A DNA stretch of 64,000 nt from Cytophaga sp. FL35 (lineage in GTDB: Bacteria > Bacteroidota > Bacteroidia > Flavobacteriales > Flavobacteriaceae): contig NZ_JACSOH010000007.1 of NCBI RefSeq assembly GCF_014349235.1, positions 1 through 64,000 of the forward strand, in the 5' to 3' direction. Made by a program: the position numbers and the translations under genes. This document shows, piece after piece, positions 54,739 to 63,361 of this stretch (the first letter of the stretch is position 1; each line of letters begins with the position of its first letter). Below the pieces are notes generated by a model. That model made no database searches and was not told the origin of the DNA. It saw only the letters and a list, made by a program, of their open reading frames with translations.

Positions 54739-55458
54739 CTAGGAATCCTTGCGTAGCTTTGAAATAACCTTGCCCACTTGATTTTCTTCAAACATGGCTA
54801 TAAAGTTAAGGGCATATCCGATGAATTTTGATTTTGGGTCCTTGATAAACATACCCAATTGCAGCACCGCCCTATCCATTTCCTTAATGGCACTTATTTG
54901 ATGGTTGCTACCCATGCCCCAAAGCAAATTGGCATGGGCCCACGAAAATTCCCTAGCTTTCTCCAGACTAAAATTGATGATTTTTTCATCGGTATTCTTT
55001 CCAAGAACATCCAATACGAACAACAATGGCGAAACCTTGCTCAATCGGTCCTGCATTTCGTTCACCATAGCCCCCAAAATGGCGTTCACCTTCATAAAAT
55101 CGCTTTCGATCAGGCTTATTTGGGTATCCTTCATCACTGTAGTTGCCGTCAAAGCTAAATCAAGATTGATGTGTACATTGACTCCCAGTAACAAATGTTG
55201 TAAGATGGTCAGCGATTCCGTTTTACTATTGAAAACGTAATCCCACGCCAAGCCAATTTCGGTATGGTTCGTATGCGCATTGTAAGCATCAAGATAGTAG
55301 TTGGCAAAGGCTACGTCAAAGATTTCCATCCGCTCATTATCTTCAAAATTTCCCAACTGCACTTCTTTCAATATTTCGGCAGTCACCCTTCGGTATAAAT
55401 AGGCAAAATAACCTGTACGATCATTCGTAGCAATGGAACGGTCAATGATACCGTCCAA
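54739..55458 (-). CDS. DUF5995 family protein with uncertain start
   Basis: A 239-aa minimum protein with the DUF5995 pattern: GYFAYLYRRVTAEILKEV, DVAFANYYLDAYNAH, LQHLLLGVNVHINLDLAL and a C-terminal helical part. The TTG at 55458 is the only standard start, but the frame stays open to 55557 and encodes a family-like segment (PSTIQQVLEQLDGIIDRS) with no ATG, GTG or TTG. The true start may be a rare ATT or ATC, or the reading frame may be shifted from a GTG at 55589 in another frame. Function is unknown. Confidence 0.75.
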   Translation of the reverse strand: MDGIIDRSIATNDRTGYFAYLYRRVTAEILKEVQLGNFEDNERMEIFDVAFANYYLDAYNAHTNHTEIGLAWDYVFNSKTESLTILQHLLLGVNVHINLDLALTATTVMKDTQISLIESDFMKVNAILGAMVNEMQDRLSKVSPLLFVLDVLGKNTDEKIINFSLEKAREFSWAHANLLWGMGSNHQISAIKEMDRAVLQLGMFIKDPKSKFIGYALNFIAMFEENQVGKVISKLRKDS

Positions 55459-55678
55459 TTGCTCAAGTACTTGCTGTATGGTGGAGGGCCGGCCGATAGT
55501 TTTTGGTTTTTTGTTGAAATGAAATTCCTGTAAGATATTTCGGATTGAAATCTCTTCCTAAAGTACACATTAAATTGATGTAAAATCACCTGTTACGAAG
55601 GTAAACTTTCTGCTAGAGGTTTATAAAGCGTTTTTTAGGCCCATCAACTAAATTCATCTGTTTATCTTCGCGCCCATT

Positions 55679-56578
55679 ATGTGGATGTATCTTGGGCTTC
55701 TGGCAGCCTTATTTTTGGGAATACACAATCTGTGTAAAAAACATGCGGTTCAAAACAACGAAACCTATACGGTACTTCTAGGAACCTTGGTAGCCGGATT
55801 TTTAATATTGTTACCGGTATTTTTAGGATCTTGGTACCTGCCTGAAACCATGAAGGAGTGGCATTTGTTCGTACAGCCACTCACTCCTTCCGCTCACGGC
55901 TTTATCTTGATCAAGTCCGCCATTATGGCTGCCTCTTGGGTACTTGCCTACCAAGCCTTAAAACATTTGCCCATAACCATTGTAACGCCCATACGGTCCG
56001 CAGGTCCGTTCTTTACCTTTATAGGTGCCTTACTTATTTATCAGGAGCGACCCAACGTTGCTCAATGGACCGGCTTCTTTCTGATAATAATTTCGGTTTT
56101 TCTTTATTCCCGAATCGGAAAGAAAGAGGGTATCCATTTTAAAAGCAATAAATGGATCTATGCGATTGTAGCGGCTACTTTTTTGGGTGCAAGCAGCGGG
56201 TTATACGACAAGTTTTTGATACAAAACCTGGCCCTCACCCCTTCTACCCTGCAATTTTGGTTCTGTACCTATACCATGTTGATTATTCTGGTCATTGTCC
56301 TCTATAAAAGAAGGAAAAGCGAAGCGGTACGCCAAGGCTTTACTTGGCGATGGTCCATTCCCTTGGTGGGTATTCTATTGCAATTGGCGGACTATTTCTA
56401 TTTTAGGGCCCTACAGGACCCGGAAGCTTTGATAATGTTACTTTCGGCCATTAAAAGAAGTCAGATTTTAATAGCCGTTCTTTTGGGTGGGATTCTTTTT
56501 AAGGAACAGAACAAGCGCAAGAAATTGGTTCCCCTTTTCGGGATTTTAGCAGGCGTATTTTTAATTCTTTACAGTTGA
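55679..56578 (+). CDS. EamA/DMT-family membrane transporter
   Basis: A 299-aa protein with about ten hydrophobic segments in two repeated halves, the mark of the DMT superfamily. Each half begins similarly (LGLLAALFLGIHNLCKKHAV and AIVAATFLGASSGLYDKFLI), and PITIVTPIRSAGPFFTFIGALLI precedes the loop between them. Substrates may be amino acids, nucleotide sugars or others. It has its own start at 55679 and is convergent with the histidine-kinase gene, with only 4 nt between stops. Confidence 0.88.
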   Translation: MWMYLGLLAALFLGIHNLCKKHAVQNNETYTVLLGTLVAGFLILLPVFLGSWYLPETMKEWHLFVQPLTPSAHGFILIKSAIMAASWVLAYQALKHLPITIVTPIRSAGPFFTFIGALLIYQERPNVAQWTGFFLIIISVFLYSRIGKKEGIHFKSNKWIYAIVAATFLGASSGLYDKFLIQNLALTPSTLQFWFCTYTMLIILVIVLYKRRKSEAVRQGFTWRWSIPLVGILLQLADYFYFRALQDPEALIMLLSAIKRSQILIAVLLGGILFKEQNKRKKLVPLFGILAGVFLILYS

Positions 56579-56582
56579 TCCA

Positions 56583-57887
56583 CTAAGCTTCTTTGGCCAC
56601 CACTTCTTTTGGTAGGCTAAAATAGAAGGTGGTTCCCTTACCCTCCTCACTTTCCAACCAGATTGTACCTTGGTAATAATTGACTATTTTTTTTACGATG
56701 GATAGACCAATCCCAGAAGAGCTTGCCGTATTGTCCAGTTTTGTAAATATCTTGAAAATGCGGTTAAAGTAGATGGGGTTGATGCCCCTACCGTTGTCCT
56801 CCACAAAAAATTCATAGGCATCTGACTTCTCGGTATACCCTACCGCTACCCTACTCTCTTCTTTATCACAATATTTAAGGGCATTCTGTACCAGATTTTG
56901 AAACAACTGTTTAAAACGCCATGTGTTTCCGTACAGTTTGGGAAGGTCTTTATGAATGTGGATATCCACCCCATCCGGAACCATGGTGGTTTGAAGAATT
57001 TCTGTCATAAGCTGATTGGTATCTACCCAACTGTTTTCGGACTCCATAAGGCCCACGGTGGAATAATCCAGAATGCCCTTGATGAGACTATCCATTTTTT
57101 CCACATGGTACAGCACTTGGTCCATGGTTTGTTTCTGGTCTGCATCTAATCGTTCTTTATAATCTTCCAAAAACCATCCGATCAAGGTATGGATACCGAT
57201 CAAAGGAGCCTTTAAATCATGGGAGACCATATGGGCATAGTCGTTCAAAGCTTCATTTTGCTTGGATAGATGCTGAAGCAGTTCTTCCTTTTTTGCTTCT
57301 TGTTCCTTTATTTTTTCCTCCTGCTCCTTACGTTGAATGACATTTACGAGCATATTGGCATAAACAAAGAGAATCTCTTTCTCGTTGTCATTGTACTTAT
57401 TGATCTTTCGAACAGAATCAAAACCTATAAACCCAATAAGTTCATTGTTCTTGATTTTTGGAATGGTAATGAGGCTTTTTATTCCTTGAGGTTCTAGAAT
57501 GGCCCGTAACCCATGTTCGCCATCCTCCGGAAGTTCGCTTACATCTTCAACAAAAAAGGCCTTTCCAGCTCGGTGGGCTTCCAACCACTGGGGTATAAAA
57601 TCTACAGGTACGTTCTGTAGATTTTCAATTTCCGGGGTAATCCCTTCTGAACACCACTCGTATGTATTGGAGGTAGTATTGTTTTCTAGATCATATGAAA
57701 AAATATAACTCCTATCAGATTCCACAAACTCCCCAATCTGTTTAAGGGAACGATTAATGAGCTCGTCTATATCCGTTAAATCCGAATTGATATAAGTGGT
57801 AGAAATACTGATCAATAATTCCTGAAAACGCACTTGGCGTTCTATGATCTGGTCTTTTTCTAGCTGAGATAAGGTTGAATTCTTCAT
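56583..57887 (-). CDS. GAF-domain sensor histidine kinase
   Basis: A 434-aa soluble kinase without membrane segments. The GAF domain is at about 25-185 (DIDELINRSLKQIGEFVESDRSY, FIGFDSVRKIN). A coiled coil (KEQEEKIKEQEAKKEELLQ) leads into HisKA with the phosphoacceptor H223 in YAHMVSHDLKAPL, and the HATPase_c domain has FQNLVQNALKYC (N box), VEDNGRGINP (G1), SSGIGLSIVKKIV (G2) and EGKGTTFYFSLP. No response regulator is adjacent, so its partner must be elsewhere. The signal is probably a cytoplasmic small molecule. Confidence 0.93.
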   Translation of the reverse strand: MKNSTLSQLEKDQIIERQVRFQELLISISTTYINSDLTDIDELINRSLKQIGEFVESDRSYIFSYDLENNTTSNTYEWCSEGITPEIENLQNVPVDFIPQWLEAHRAGKAFFVEDVSELPEDGEHGLRAILEPQGIKSLITIPKIKNNELIGFIGFDSVRKINKYNDNEKEILFVYANMLVNVIQRKEQEEKIKEQEAKKEELLQHLSKQNEALNDYAHMVSHDLKAPLIGIHTLIGWFLEDYKERLDADQKQTMDQVLYHVEKMDSLIKGILDYSTVGLMESENSWVDTNQLMTEILQTTMVPDGVDIHIHKDLPKLYGNTWRFKQLFQNLVQNALKYCDKEESRVAVGYTEKSDAYEFFVEDNGRGINPIYFNRIFKIFTKLDNTASSSGIGLSIVKKIVNYYQGTIWLESEEGKGTTFYFSLPKEVVAKEA

Positions 57888-57940
57888 ATAGCTACGTAAA
57901 GATTTTTAACCAATTCAATTTACCACTAATTCTCCATTAA

Positions 57941-57982
57941 AAAAGCCTGTAGTTCTCATTTTGGAGAAATACAGGCTTTTTT
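57941..57982 (-). terminator. Terminator of the metalloprotease gene
   Basis: AAAAGCCTGTA pairs with TACAGGCTTTT with an inner TTCTC/GAGAA extension, followed on the minus strand by TTTTAATGG. It is 40 nt downstream of the metalloprotease stop. Confidence 0.82.
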
Positions 57983-58022
57983 ACTTATTACAATTCCCTA
58001 AAAGCAGGAAAAATGAACTTTC

Positions 58023-59072
58023 TTATTTTTTCATATTGACAAAACCAACCGGAGATAATAACGTCTCCATGCTACCAATATGTATACCGTCTCCAGGTGC
58101 AGTTCCCTTGGCGGCTACCCCTGGGGTCCCTTTGGGCAAATCATAGGATTCACCAACAGAGGCCGATCCATATCCAAGGTCTTTCATGGACCCGGCAGTA
58201 ATACGACTTAAAGGATTTTCTCCCAAATTAAGGAAACCGGTCATCAGCTCATTGTTCAAAGCTGCTTCATCCCAATGTCCTAAAGCGGTACCCGGTCCAA
58301 AATCACCTTCAACAGGCAATTCTAAAGTTCCTCCTTCCGCATTCCAGAAGACATTGGCTTTCTTACCTAAGAAGTAAGGGTTGCTATCAGGACCGCCACG
58401 CAAAGTTCTATCAAAACCAAAGGGAGCTACGTTCCAAAGGGTTCCAATACCTAAAACGTGTCCCATCTCATGAACGATAACTTCCTCGAACAAATCCAAT
58501 TCTTCCAAGAAATCCAAATCGTCCACATCAAAGAACATCACCCCTGAAAGGGTAAGAAAATCATCCGTACGAACAAATTGTGGGCCAGCCTGTCCCAAAA
58601 CCTGACCAGGACCATCAATAGGAGCTAATGCTACTTCAATAATAATATCGTCAACCACTCCCTCGTCTACAAGCGGTGGAAAACCTGCAAAAGCGGAGGG
58701 CAACGTACCTGTAAAAGAAGGTTCGTCCTTAATAATGATACGCTCCCAGCGGGCTGCTGCAGCTTCAAAAACTTCTACCTGCCTTTCTGTTGGAGGCAAT
58801 AAATATTTAAGTGTAATGTTAAAGCGACCCCTATCCACGCCAGGTGCCTCCGTAGTTTTTAGGGCATCCGTTCCAAGATCATCAATGATAATGGGGTCTG
58901 CAGGTGCCGATTTTAGGGCGAAAACAAGGTCTTCCTTAGTCTCCACACTTGAGACCTCTGGACTGTCAGTTTCTAGTGATACACTTTCCTGCGTACAGGA
59001 ACTAAGAACGGCTGCACCAATAAAGCAAGTGCAAGCCAAAAACCGACTTGATTTAAGAAATGAGTTTTTCAT
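58023..59072 (-). CDS. Leishmanolysin-like (M8) zinc metalloprotease, lipoprotein
   Basis: A 349-aa exported protein with a lipobox-like LSSC26. The zinc site is HEMGHVLGIG (201-210). A distant third ligand, H266 in GHWDEAALNNELMTG, and the Met-turn M277 follow the leishmanolysin arrangement rather than the tight HExxHxxGxxH of other metzincins. No propeptide Cys switch is obvious. Bacteroidota proteases of this group act at the cell surface, and substrates are unknown. It is monocistronic and followed by a strong terminator. Confidence 0.85.
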   Translation of the reverse strand: MKNSFLKSSRFLACTCFIGAAVLSSCTQESVSLETDSPEVSSVETKEDLVFALKSAPADPIIIDDLGTDALKTTEAPGVDRGRFNITLKYLLPPTERQVEVFEAAAARWERIIIKDEPSFTGTLPSAFAGFPPLVDEGVVDDIIIEVALAPIDGPGQVLGQAGPQFVRTDDFLTLSGVMFFDVDDLDFLEELDLFEEVIVHEMGHVLGIGTLWNVAPFGFDRTLRGGPDSNPYFLGKKANVFWNAEGGTLELPVEGDFGPGTALGHWDEAALNNELMTGFLNLGENPLSRITAGSMKDLGYGSASVGESYDLPKGTPGVAAKGTAPGDGIHIGSMETLLSPVGFVNMKK

Positions 59073-59258
59073 ATAATGTTACTGTGTTAAGAGTTAGAGA
59101 CCGAAAAAAGAATTTCAGTCCTTTATTATTCTGTTAAACTTAACACAATAAACATGCAAATGCAACATTTTTTTAACATTTAAGGATTTAATAATAACCC
59201 GTTAAATATTTAAAAATGAAGCAATACCAATAAGGCTTTATTTATAAAAAAGATGGAT

Positions 59259-59618
59259 TTAAGAAACCCCAATACTCCGTTGCGTTTTTACATCCGAAAG
59301 ATAAGCCACTACCCTTTGGGCAAATTCTCGAAAGCGCCGTAGATGTTTAGAAAGTAGAAGAGCACTTTGTGAACTTACATCTACTTGGTTCCGTAAGTCT
59401 GCCAATATCGCTTCATTGTCATTTTCAAGTTCTCTAGCGTCACTTTTAAGTTCCAGAAATTGTTGAAATTGTAAGGGTGTTTTTGGTTCACTAAGATAAG
59501 AGACCAATTTATCGTTACATTGTTTGATATCGCGCTGGTTGCGGTCCAAACGCCTTAATTGAACATGTCTATCCTTAATGCAAGAAGATTCTAAAGTGAA
59601 TTCATTATTAGTAGTCAT
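59259..59618 (-). CDS. Small helical protein, paralog of the 121-aa neighbour
   Basis: A 119-aa charged, helical protein of unknown function. The section LDRNQRDIKQCNDKLVSYLSEPKTP aligns with LERDQRNLLQLRVQLNSYRSEPNTY in the gene 160 nt upstream on the same strand, and a second helix pair (ELENDNEAILADLR and LCNRNNKEVITALKG) also matches. The pair thus comes from an old tandem duplication. A soluble, possibly nucleic-acid-binding or structural role is all that can be said. Confidence 0.7.
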   Translation of the reverse strand: MTTNNEFTLESSCIKDRHVQLRRLDRNQRDIKQCNDKLVSYLSEPKTPLQFQQFLELKSDARELENDNEAILADLRNQVDVSSQSALLLSKHLRRFREFAQRVVAYLSDVKTQRSIGVS

Positions 59619-59778
59619 AAGTTACCCCCGTTACTTGATTGATACTGCAAAATTACACTTCAAAATATCATATTTCTTACAAAGCTGAAGGATTTAACCC
59701 AAATTTCACATCAATTTTACCAATGTGCTCAATACAGTCGGTATATATTAATAACAACTTAAAAAAGAGGAGGTTATA

Positions 59779-60144
59779 TTACATAGTTGGAACCTTGGTG
59801 GCTGAGCATTTCATAAGATATTCCTCCACATGAGATTGCAATTGTCTAAAAGTACTCAACTGTTTCTTTGCCTGGGCCACATAGGCGCTGTGCGGTATTT
59901 TTTCGCCCTTGAGAGCCGTAATTACCTCTTTATTGTTTCTATTACAAAGATCCATAGCCTTACGGAGCTGGTTGAGACGTTCAAATAGCGTATAGGTATT
60001 GGGTTCTGAGCGGTACGAATTAAGCTGTACCCGTAATTGTAGGAGATTGCGCTGATCTCGTTCCAAACGAAGTAATAAAGCGTCCTTGCTTTCCGATTCC
60101 CAGTTGAGGTAGCGATTTTGTTTAAATTTTTCCATAGCGTTCAA
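59779..60144 (-). CDS. Small helical protein, paralog of the 119-aa neighbour
   Basis: A 121-aa charged helical protein. It shares the RDQRNL...YRSEPN element and the downstream NNKEVITAL helix with the 119-aa protein at 59259-59618. Identity is moderate and spread along most of the length. No signal peptide, membrane segment or enzyme motif is visible. The spacer to the divergent hibernation-factor gene is 190 nt with no recognisable site, though long A/T-rich runs are present. Confidence 0.7.
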   Translation of the reverse strand: MNAMEKFKQNRYLNWESESKDALLLRLERDQRNLLQLRVQLNSYRSEPNTYTLFERLNQLRKAMDLCNRNNKEVITALKGEKIPHSAYVAQAKKQLSTFRQLQSHVEEYLMKCSATKVPTM

Positions 60145-60334
60145 GATTTAGAGTTGAAATTTGTAGGATTTTAACAAGGGAACTTCTTAAAGTTACAAAA
60201 AATACGACTACAACGTTGTAGTTAGATACCTTAAATTCAGAGTTTAACATATTATAACATTCCTACATTTTAGCTGTGGCAATAAATTTCTTGTTTGAAC
60301 ACTCCTAGCCATTATACTGTACCTAATTTGCAGT

Positions 60335-60637
60335 ATGGAAATAAATTTTGAATACGACAATGTAACTGCTAGTGACCGATTGGAAGAATTGGCCACCGAT
60401 AAAATCAATAAACTTTTTGAACGGTATGACTTTCTTATACGCGCCGATGTATTCTTTAAACAGGAGAATACCTCAAGTCCGGAAACAGGGTTAATTTGCA
60501 ACATACGCTTAAGCGCGCCGGGGCCCCGACTTTTTGCGGAAGCCAGTAACGAAAATTTTGAAGCCTCCATACGGGAATCCGTATCCGATTTGGAAAGACA
60601 ATTAAAAAAACGGAAAGTAAAATTGAAAAGCCACTAA
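60335..60637 (+). CDS. hpf: Short ribosome hibernation promoting factor (HPF/RaiA)
   Basis: A 100-aa protein of the short HPF group that binds the 30S A/P site in stationary phase. The beta-alpha-beta-beta-beta-alpha pattern is clear: EINFEYDNVTASDRLEELATDKINKLFERY, LIRADVFFKQEN, CNIRLSAPGPRLFAEASNENFEASI and SDLERQLKKRKVKLKSH. The C-terminal dimerisation domain of long HPF is absent, as expected for its length. A gene for an ArsC-like protein follows 3 nt later and is probably co-expressed. Confidence 0.9.
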   Translation: MEINFEYDNVTASDRLEELATDKINKLFERYDFLIRADVFFKQENTSSPETGLICNIRLSAPGPRLFAEASNENFEASIRESVSDLERQLKKRKVKLKSH

Positions 60638-60640
60638 ATT

Positions 60641-61102
60641 ATGGATGATATGAGTGTAATTAGCACAGATGAAAATTTACTCACCTTGGTATACAGCTCA
60701 AAGTCGCACTTGGGAAAGCAGGTGTTGGGCTACGTTCAGGGCGCAGGTGATGACCTGAGGAGCATTGATATTGCGGAAACAAAGCTTGGTCATGCCATGT
60801 GGGTAACCTTGGCAGATGGTGTCGGGAAGAATCTTGGTGAACTTTTCAGTTTGGACAACACAGAAACACCGGATATTGAGGATAGTGATTCTTTTGAAAC
60901 GGATGATTGGTTAAAATTGATAGACAACAATCCTGAATTGTTACAAAACCCCATAGCAATTAAAGGCAAGACTTTTAAACAAGTCACTAGCCGCTCAGAG
61001 GTTTTACAGTTCTTTGACGTAGATTCTGCAGGGTTGGAAAAGAAAAATATGGGAGAAGATCCTACAACGTCATCTACCACTAAGGGAGAATCCTTTATCT
61101 AG
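60641..61102 (+). CDS. ArsC/Spx-like thioredoxin-fold protein lacking the catalytic Cys
   Basis: A 153-aa protein with similarity to arsenate reductase-type folds: LTLVYSSKSHLGKQVLGYVQ at the N-terminus and LIDNNPELLQNPIAIKGKTFKQVTSRSEVLQFF in the C-terminal half. The position of the family's catalytic Cys is Ser-Ser here, so it cannot be a reductase. The middle has an acidic insert (TPDIEDSDSFETDD). The link with HPF suggests a stress- or stationary-phase role. I am sure of the fold only at moderate level. Confidence 0.65.
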   Translation: MDDMSVISTDENLLTLVYSSKSHLGKQVLGYVQGAGDDLRSIDIAETKLGHAMWVTLADGVGKNLGELFSLDNTETPDIEDSDSFETDDWLKLIDNNPELLQNPIAIKGKTFKQVTSRSEVLQFFDVDSAGLEKKNMGEDPTTSSTTKGESFI

Positions 61103-61126
61103 TATAAAAACAAACACCACCTAAAT

Positions 61127-61155
61127 AAAAAAGCCACCTCTAGAGGTGGCTTTTT
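61127..61155. terminator. Terminator after the HPF/ArsC-like operon
   Basis: AAAAAGCCACCTC and GAGGTGGCTTTTT form a 13-bp stem meeting at TA, with T-runs on both sides. It also serves the converging 115-aa gene. Confidence 0.85.
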
Positions 61156-61165
61156 CGTGTGTTGG

Positions 61166-61513
61166 TTATTCCTCATCCTCAAACTCCAGTTTGGCCATGG
61201 TTTTGGACAAACGGCTGGAATAAGGTTGGTCTATAATATCTTGAAGCAAGCGTTCCCTTTTTCTTTCGGATATATCCAAGGTATCCACAATGGTACGGGT
61301 TTGTTCCATTTCGGCCACTCTATTCTCTTTCAGTTGAATGCGCTCTTGAGGGGTTAAGATCATTTCCGGCTCAAAGCGTTCCATGACCGTATACTTGGTT
61401 ACCTCATGCTTTTTCTTATCACTTTCCTGTGCCTGCAAGGCAGCAGTACTGGCAGTACATGCCAAAACTAGGCACATACCCTTAAAAAATAATTTTCTCA
61501 TAGGGGTTTTCAT
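61166..61513 (-). CDS. Exported small protein of unknown function
   Basis: A 115-aa protein with a signal peptide (KGMCLVLACTASTAALQAQ) and a charged, helical mature part (MILTPQERIQLKENRVAEMEQT, ERLLQDIIDQP). An in-frame ATG at 61501 gives a more usual MRKLFF start and may be the real one. I recognise no family. It may be a small periplasmic stress protein; the neighbouring genes do not specify a role. Confidence 0.65.
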   Translation of the reverse strand: MKTPMRKLFFKGMCLVLACTASTAALQAQESDKKKHEVTKYTVMERFEPEMILTPQERIQLKENRVAEMEQTRTIVDTLDISERKRERLLQDIIDQPYSSRLSKTMAKLEFEDEE

Positions 61514-61608
61514 ATAGTCTCTAGAGCTAATTTATCAATAGCTCTTTTCCATCGTATTTTTGCTGGGTGAACTGCAAAACAAATCGATAAACCGACCAAT
61601 TATTCTTC

Positions 61609-61616
61609 TATCTTTG
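61609..61616 (+). promoter_or_regulatory. -7 element before the YceI gene
   Basis: TATCTTTG is an exact TAnnTTTG match 17 nt before the ATG. The leader would be only about 10 nt. No good -33 TTG is seen. Confidence 0.45.
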
Positions 61617-61633
61617 GATAAATCATCGATTCA

Positions 61634-62143
61634 ATGATACGTTCTCTCGTTTTCCTTTTCTTTCTATTCGGCTGTCAGCCATCCCTTTGGTGCCAACAAA
61701 TAAGTGTGCAATCTGCCGAAATTACATTTCACTTCACCTCAAAGGATGTAGAGGGAAGTATTGGAGGTTTCAACTCCAGTTCAATGATCGATTTGGGAAA
61801 TCTTACCGAAAGTAAATTTTCAGGCTCCGTGCAGGTCGAAACCCTAAAAACAGGTAATTTCTTGAGGGATTGGTCGCTTAAAGGCGGAAAATATTTTGAT
61901 GCCGATGCCTATCCTTCCATTCTTTTTAAAAGTACCAAAATTTCTGGAACTACAGATGGTACCTTTCAAGTGACCGGTAATCTAACCCTCAAAGGAACAA
62001 CAAAACCGATTACCTTCACGTTTTCCCGTAAAGATAATCGGCTTATAGGTTTAACATCCTTGTTTACTTCAGACTTCGGCATTCATATAAAGGATGAACG
62101 GGAAGAAAATGAAGTGGATGTAACCATTGTTCTCAATTTCTAG
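61634..62143 (+). CDS. YceI-family periplasmic protein
   Basis: A 169-aa protein with a signal peptide (GCQPSLWCQ) and the YceI lipocalin-like fold: AEITFHFTSKDVEGSIGGF, GSVQVETLKTGNFLRDWSLKGGKYFDADAYPSILFKST and the C-terminal FTFSRKDNRL, GLTSLFTSDFGIHIKDERE. Such proteins bind isoprenoid quinones or similar lipids and are stress-induced. Its stop overlaps the convergent oxidoreductase gene by 4 nt. Confidence 0.9.
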   Translation: MIRSLVFLFFLFGCQPSLWCQQISVQSAEITFHFTSKDVEGSIGGFNSSSMIDLGNLTESKFSGSVQVETLKTGNFLRDWSLKGGKYFDADAYPSILFKSTKISGTTDGTFQVTGNLTLKGTTKPITFTFSRKDNRLIGLTSLFTSDFGIHIKDEREENEVDVTIVLNF

Positions 62144-62772
62144 GACATCTGCAAAAGTGAACGCATTTCTTGCTCATCCGTACTAACTCCATACAGTTTT
62201 TCGTCCACTTCCATCGCATTGGTGGCTCCCAAATCCCCTACATATAGAGGAACGAATCCAATATCGGAAATTAATTGTTCCGTTACCTTCCTACTTTTGG
62301 CATCCTGGGCGGCAAAAGGTACCGCCATTGGATTGGCTTCATCAAAGGCCCTGTTCTTTAAATCTTTGTGGTGAATGGTATTGAAAGCCTTTGCGGTAAC
62401 GGCCGTATTGAATTTTAAAGCTGTATACTCAGATGCATTACGGTTGTTGTCCCTAACTTCTTGGGCAACCTCTCCATCCCTTTCAGGATAGGGATTGGTA
62501 GCATCAATGATCACTTTATTGCCATACTCCCCAGCAAAAACTTCTGCGGTTTCGTTTATGGCCTTAAATGGTGTCGCCAAAAGGTAAACATCCGCATTGG
62601 CCTCAAAGGCTTCCGCCACACTTACCGCCTTAGCATTCTTTCCGCTTTCGCGTACCATATCATTCAATTCATTGGGATGTCTGGAACTAAACAGGACTTT
62701 ATGACCTGCCTTGGACCAATGTTTGCCCAAGGTTCCTCCAATTTTTCCACTTCCTATAATTCCAATTTTCAT
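62140..62772 (-). CDS. NADPH-dependent F420 reductase-like (FNO-type) oxidoreductase
   Basis: A 210-aa Rossmann protein: MKIGIIGSGKIGGTLGKHWSKAGHKVLFSSRHP gives the GxGxxG motif and the NADP-preferring Arg-His pair. DVYLLATPFKAINETAEVF and KVIIDATNPYPERDG are further family blocks. Many Bacteroidota members do not use F420 and their substrate is unknown. It is 35 nt downstream of the peroxiredoxin-like gene on the same strand. Confidence 0.85.
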   Translation of the reverse strand: MKIGIIGSGKIGGTLGKHWSKAGHKVLFSSRHPNELNDMVRESGKNAKAVSVAEAFEANADVYLLATPFKAINETAEVFAGEYGNKVIIDATNPYPERDGEVAQEVRDNNRNASEYTALKFNTAVTAKAFNTIHHKDLKNRAFDEANPMAVPFAAQDAKSRKVTEQLISDIGFVPLYVGDLGATNAMEVDEKLYGVSTDEQEMRSLLQMS

Positions 62773-62807
62773 TTTGTTCTCTCTTTTAAGATTAATTAAT
62801 TTCTGTC

Positions 62808-63344
62808 TTACGCCATTTCAGTTTTCAAAGCTACTTCAGCCTCGCCCCTTGCCGGGTAATCATTTTTGGTGACGTAGTCAATCATGTTAAGAATATCATC
62901 AAAACCCGGTCTCGCAAAAGGCATGGTTTGTATAGACGCGGCATAAAGGGTGTTATCCGGTTTTACAAAGAAAAGCCCCGGCTCGGTAAATTGATCCGGT
63001 TCTTTGTCACTAATTCCGTTGGAAACGTACAGTCCCCACTCCCTTGCCTGACTGATTGTAAGTCCGTAGGCCAATGGCAACTCTGGAATATCCCACTTTT
63101 CGGCTGTTTTTTTCGCTAGCTCTTCGGTATTGCTACTAATAGCCACCACATTAACGCCGCGTTCGCTGAACTCGTCCAACCTGCCGGCCAATTCTTCAAG
63201 CTGCTTCTTACAAACAGGGCAATGAATTCCCCTGTAAAAGACCATCATCGTAAAGCTTTCGCTTTCTTGGGCCTGTAAGCTCCAACGTGTTCCATTGATC
63301 AAATTCAGTTCTATTTGAGGTACTTCTTTTCTTGGTAATAACAT
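62808..63344 (-). CDS. Peroxiredoxin-like (AhpC/TSA-type) protein
   Basis: A 178-aa thioredoxin-fold protein with the motif FYRGIHCPVCKKQLEEL (Cys42 and Cys45, CPVC). This resembles a peroxiredoxin-like disulfide centre rather than the TxxC of typical AhpC. It also has NVVAISSNTEELAKKTAEKW and GLFFVKPDNTLYAASIQTMPFARP. A thiol peroxidase or disulfide-reductase role is likely. It may be co-transcribed with the F420-reductase-like gene that follows and the 130-aa gene before it. Confidence 0.85.
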   Translation of the reverse strand: MLLPRKEVPQIELNLINGTRWSLQAQESESFTMMVFYRGIHCPVCKKQLEELAGRLDEFSERGVNVVAISSNTEELAKKTAEKWDIPELPLAYGLTISQAREWGLYVSNGISDKEPDQFTEPGLFFVKPDNTLYAASIQTMPFARPGFDDILNMIDYVTKNDYPARGEAEVALKTEMA

Positions 63345-63361
63345 ATGTTTTAATTTTTATT

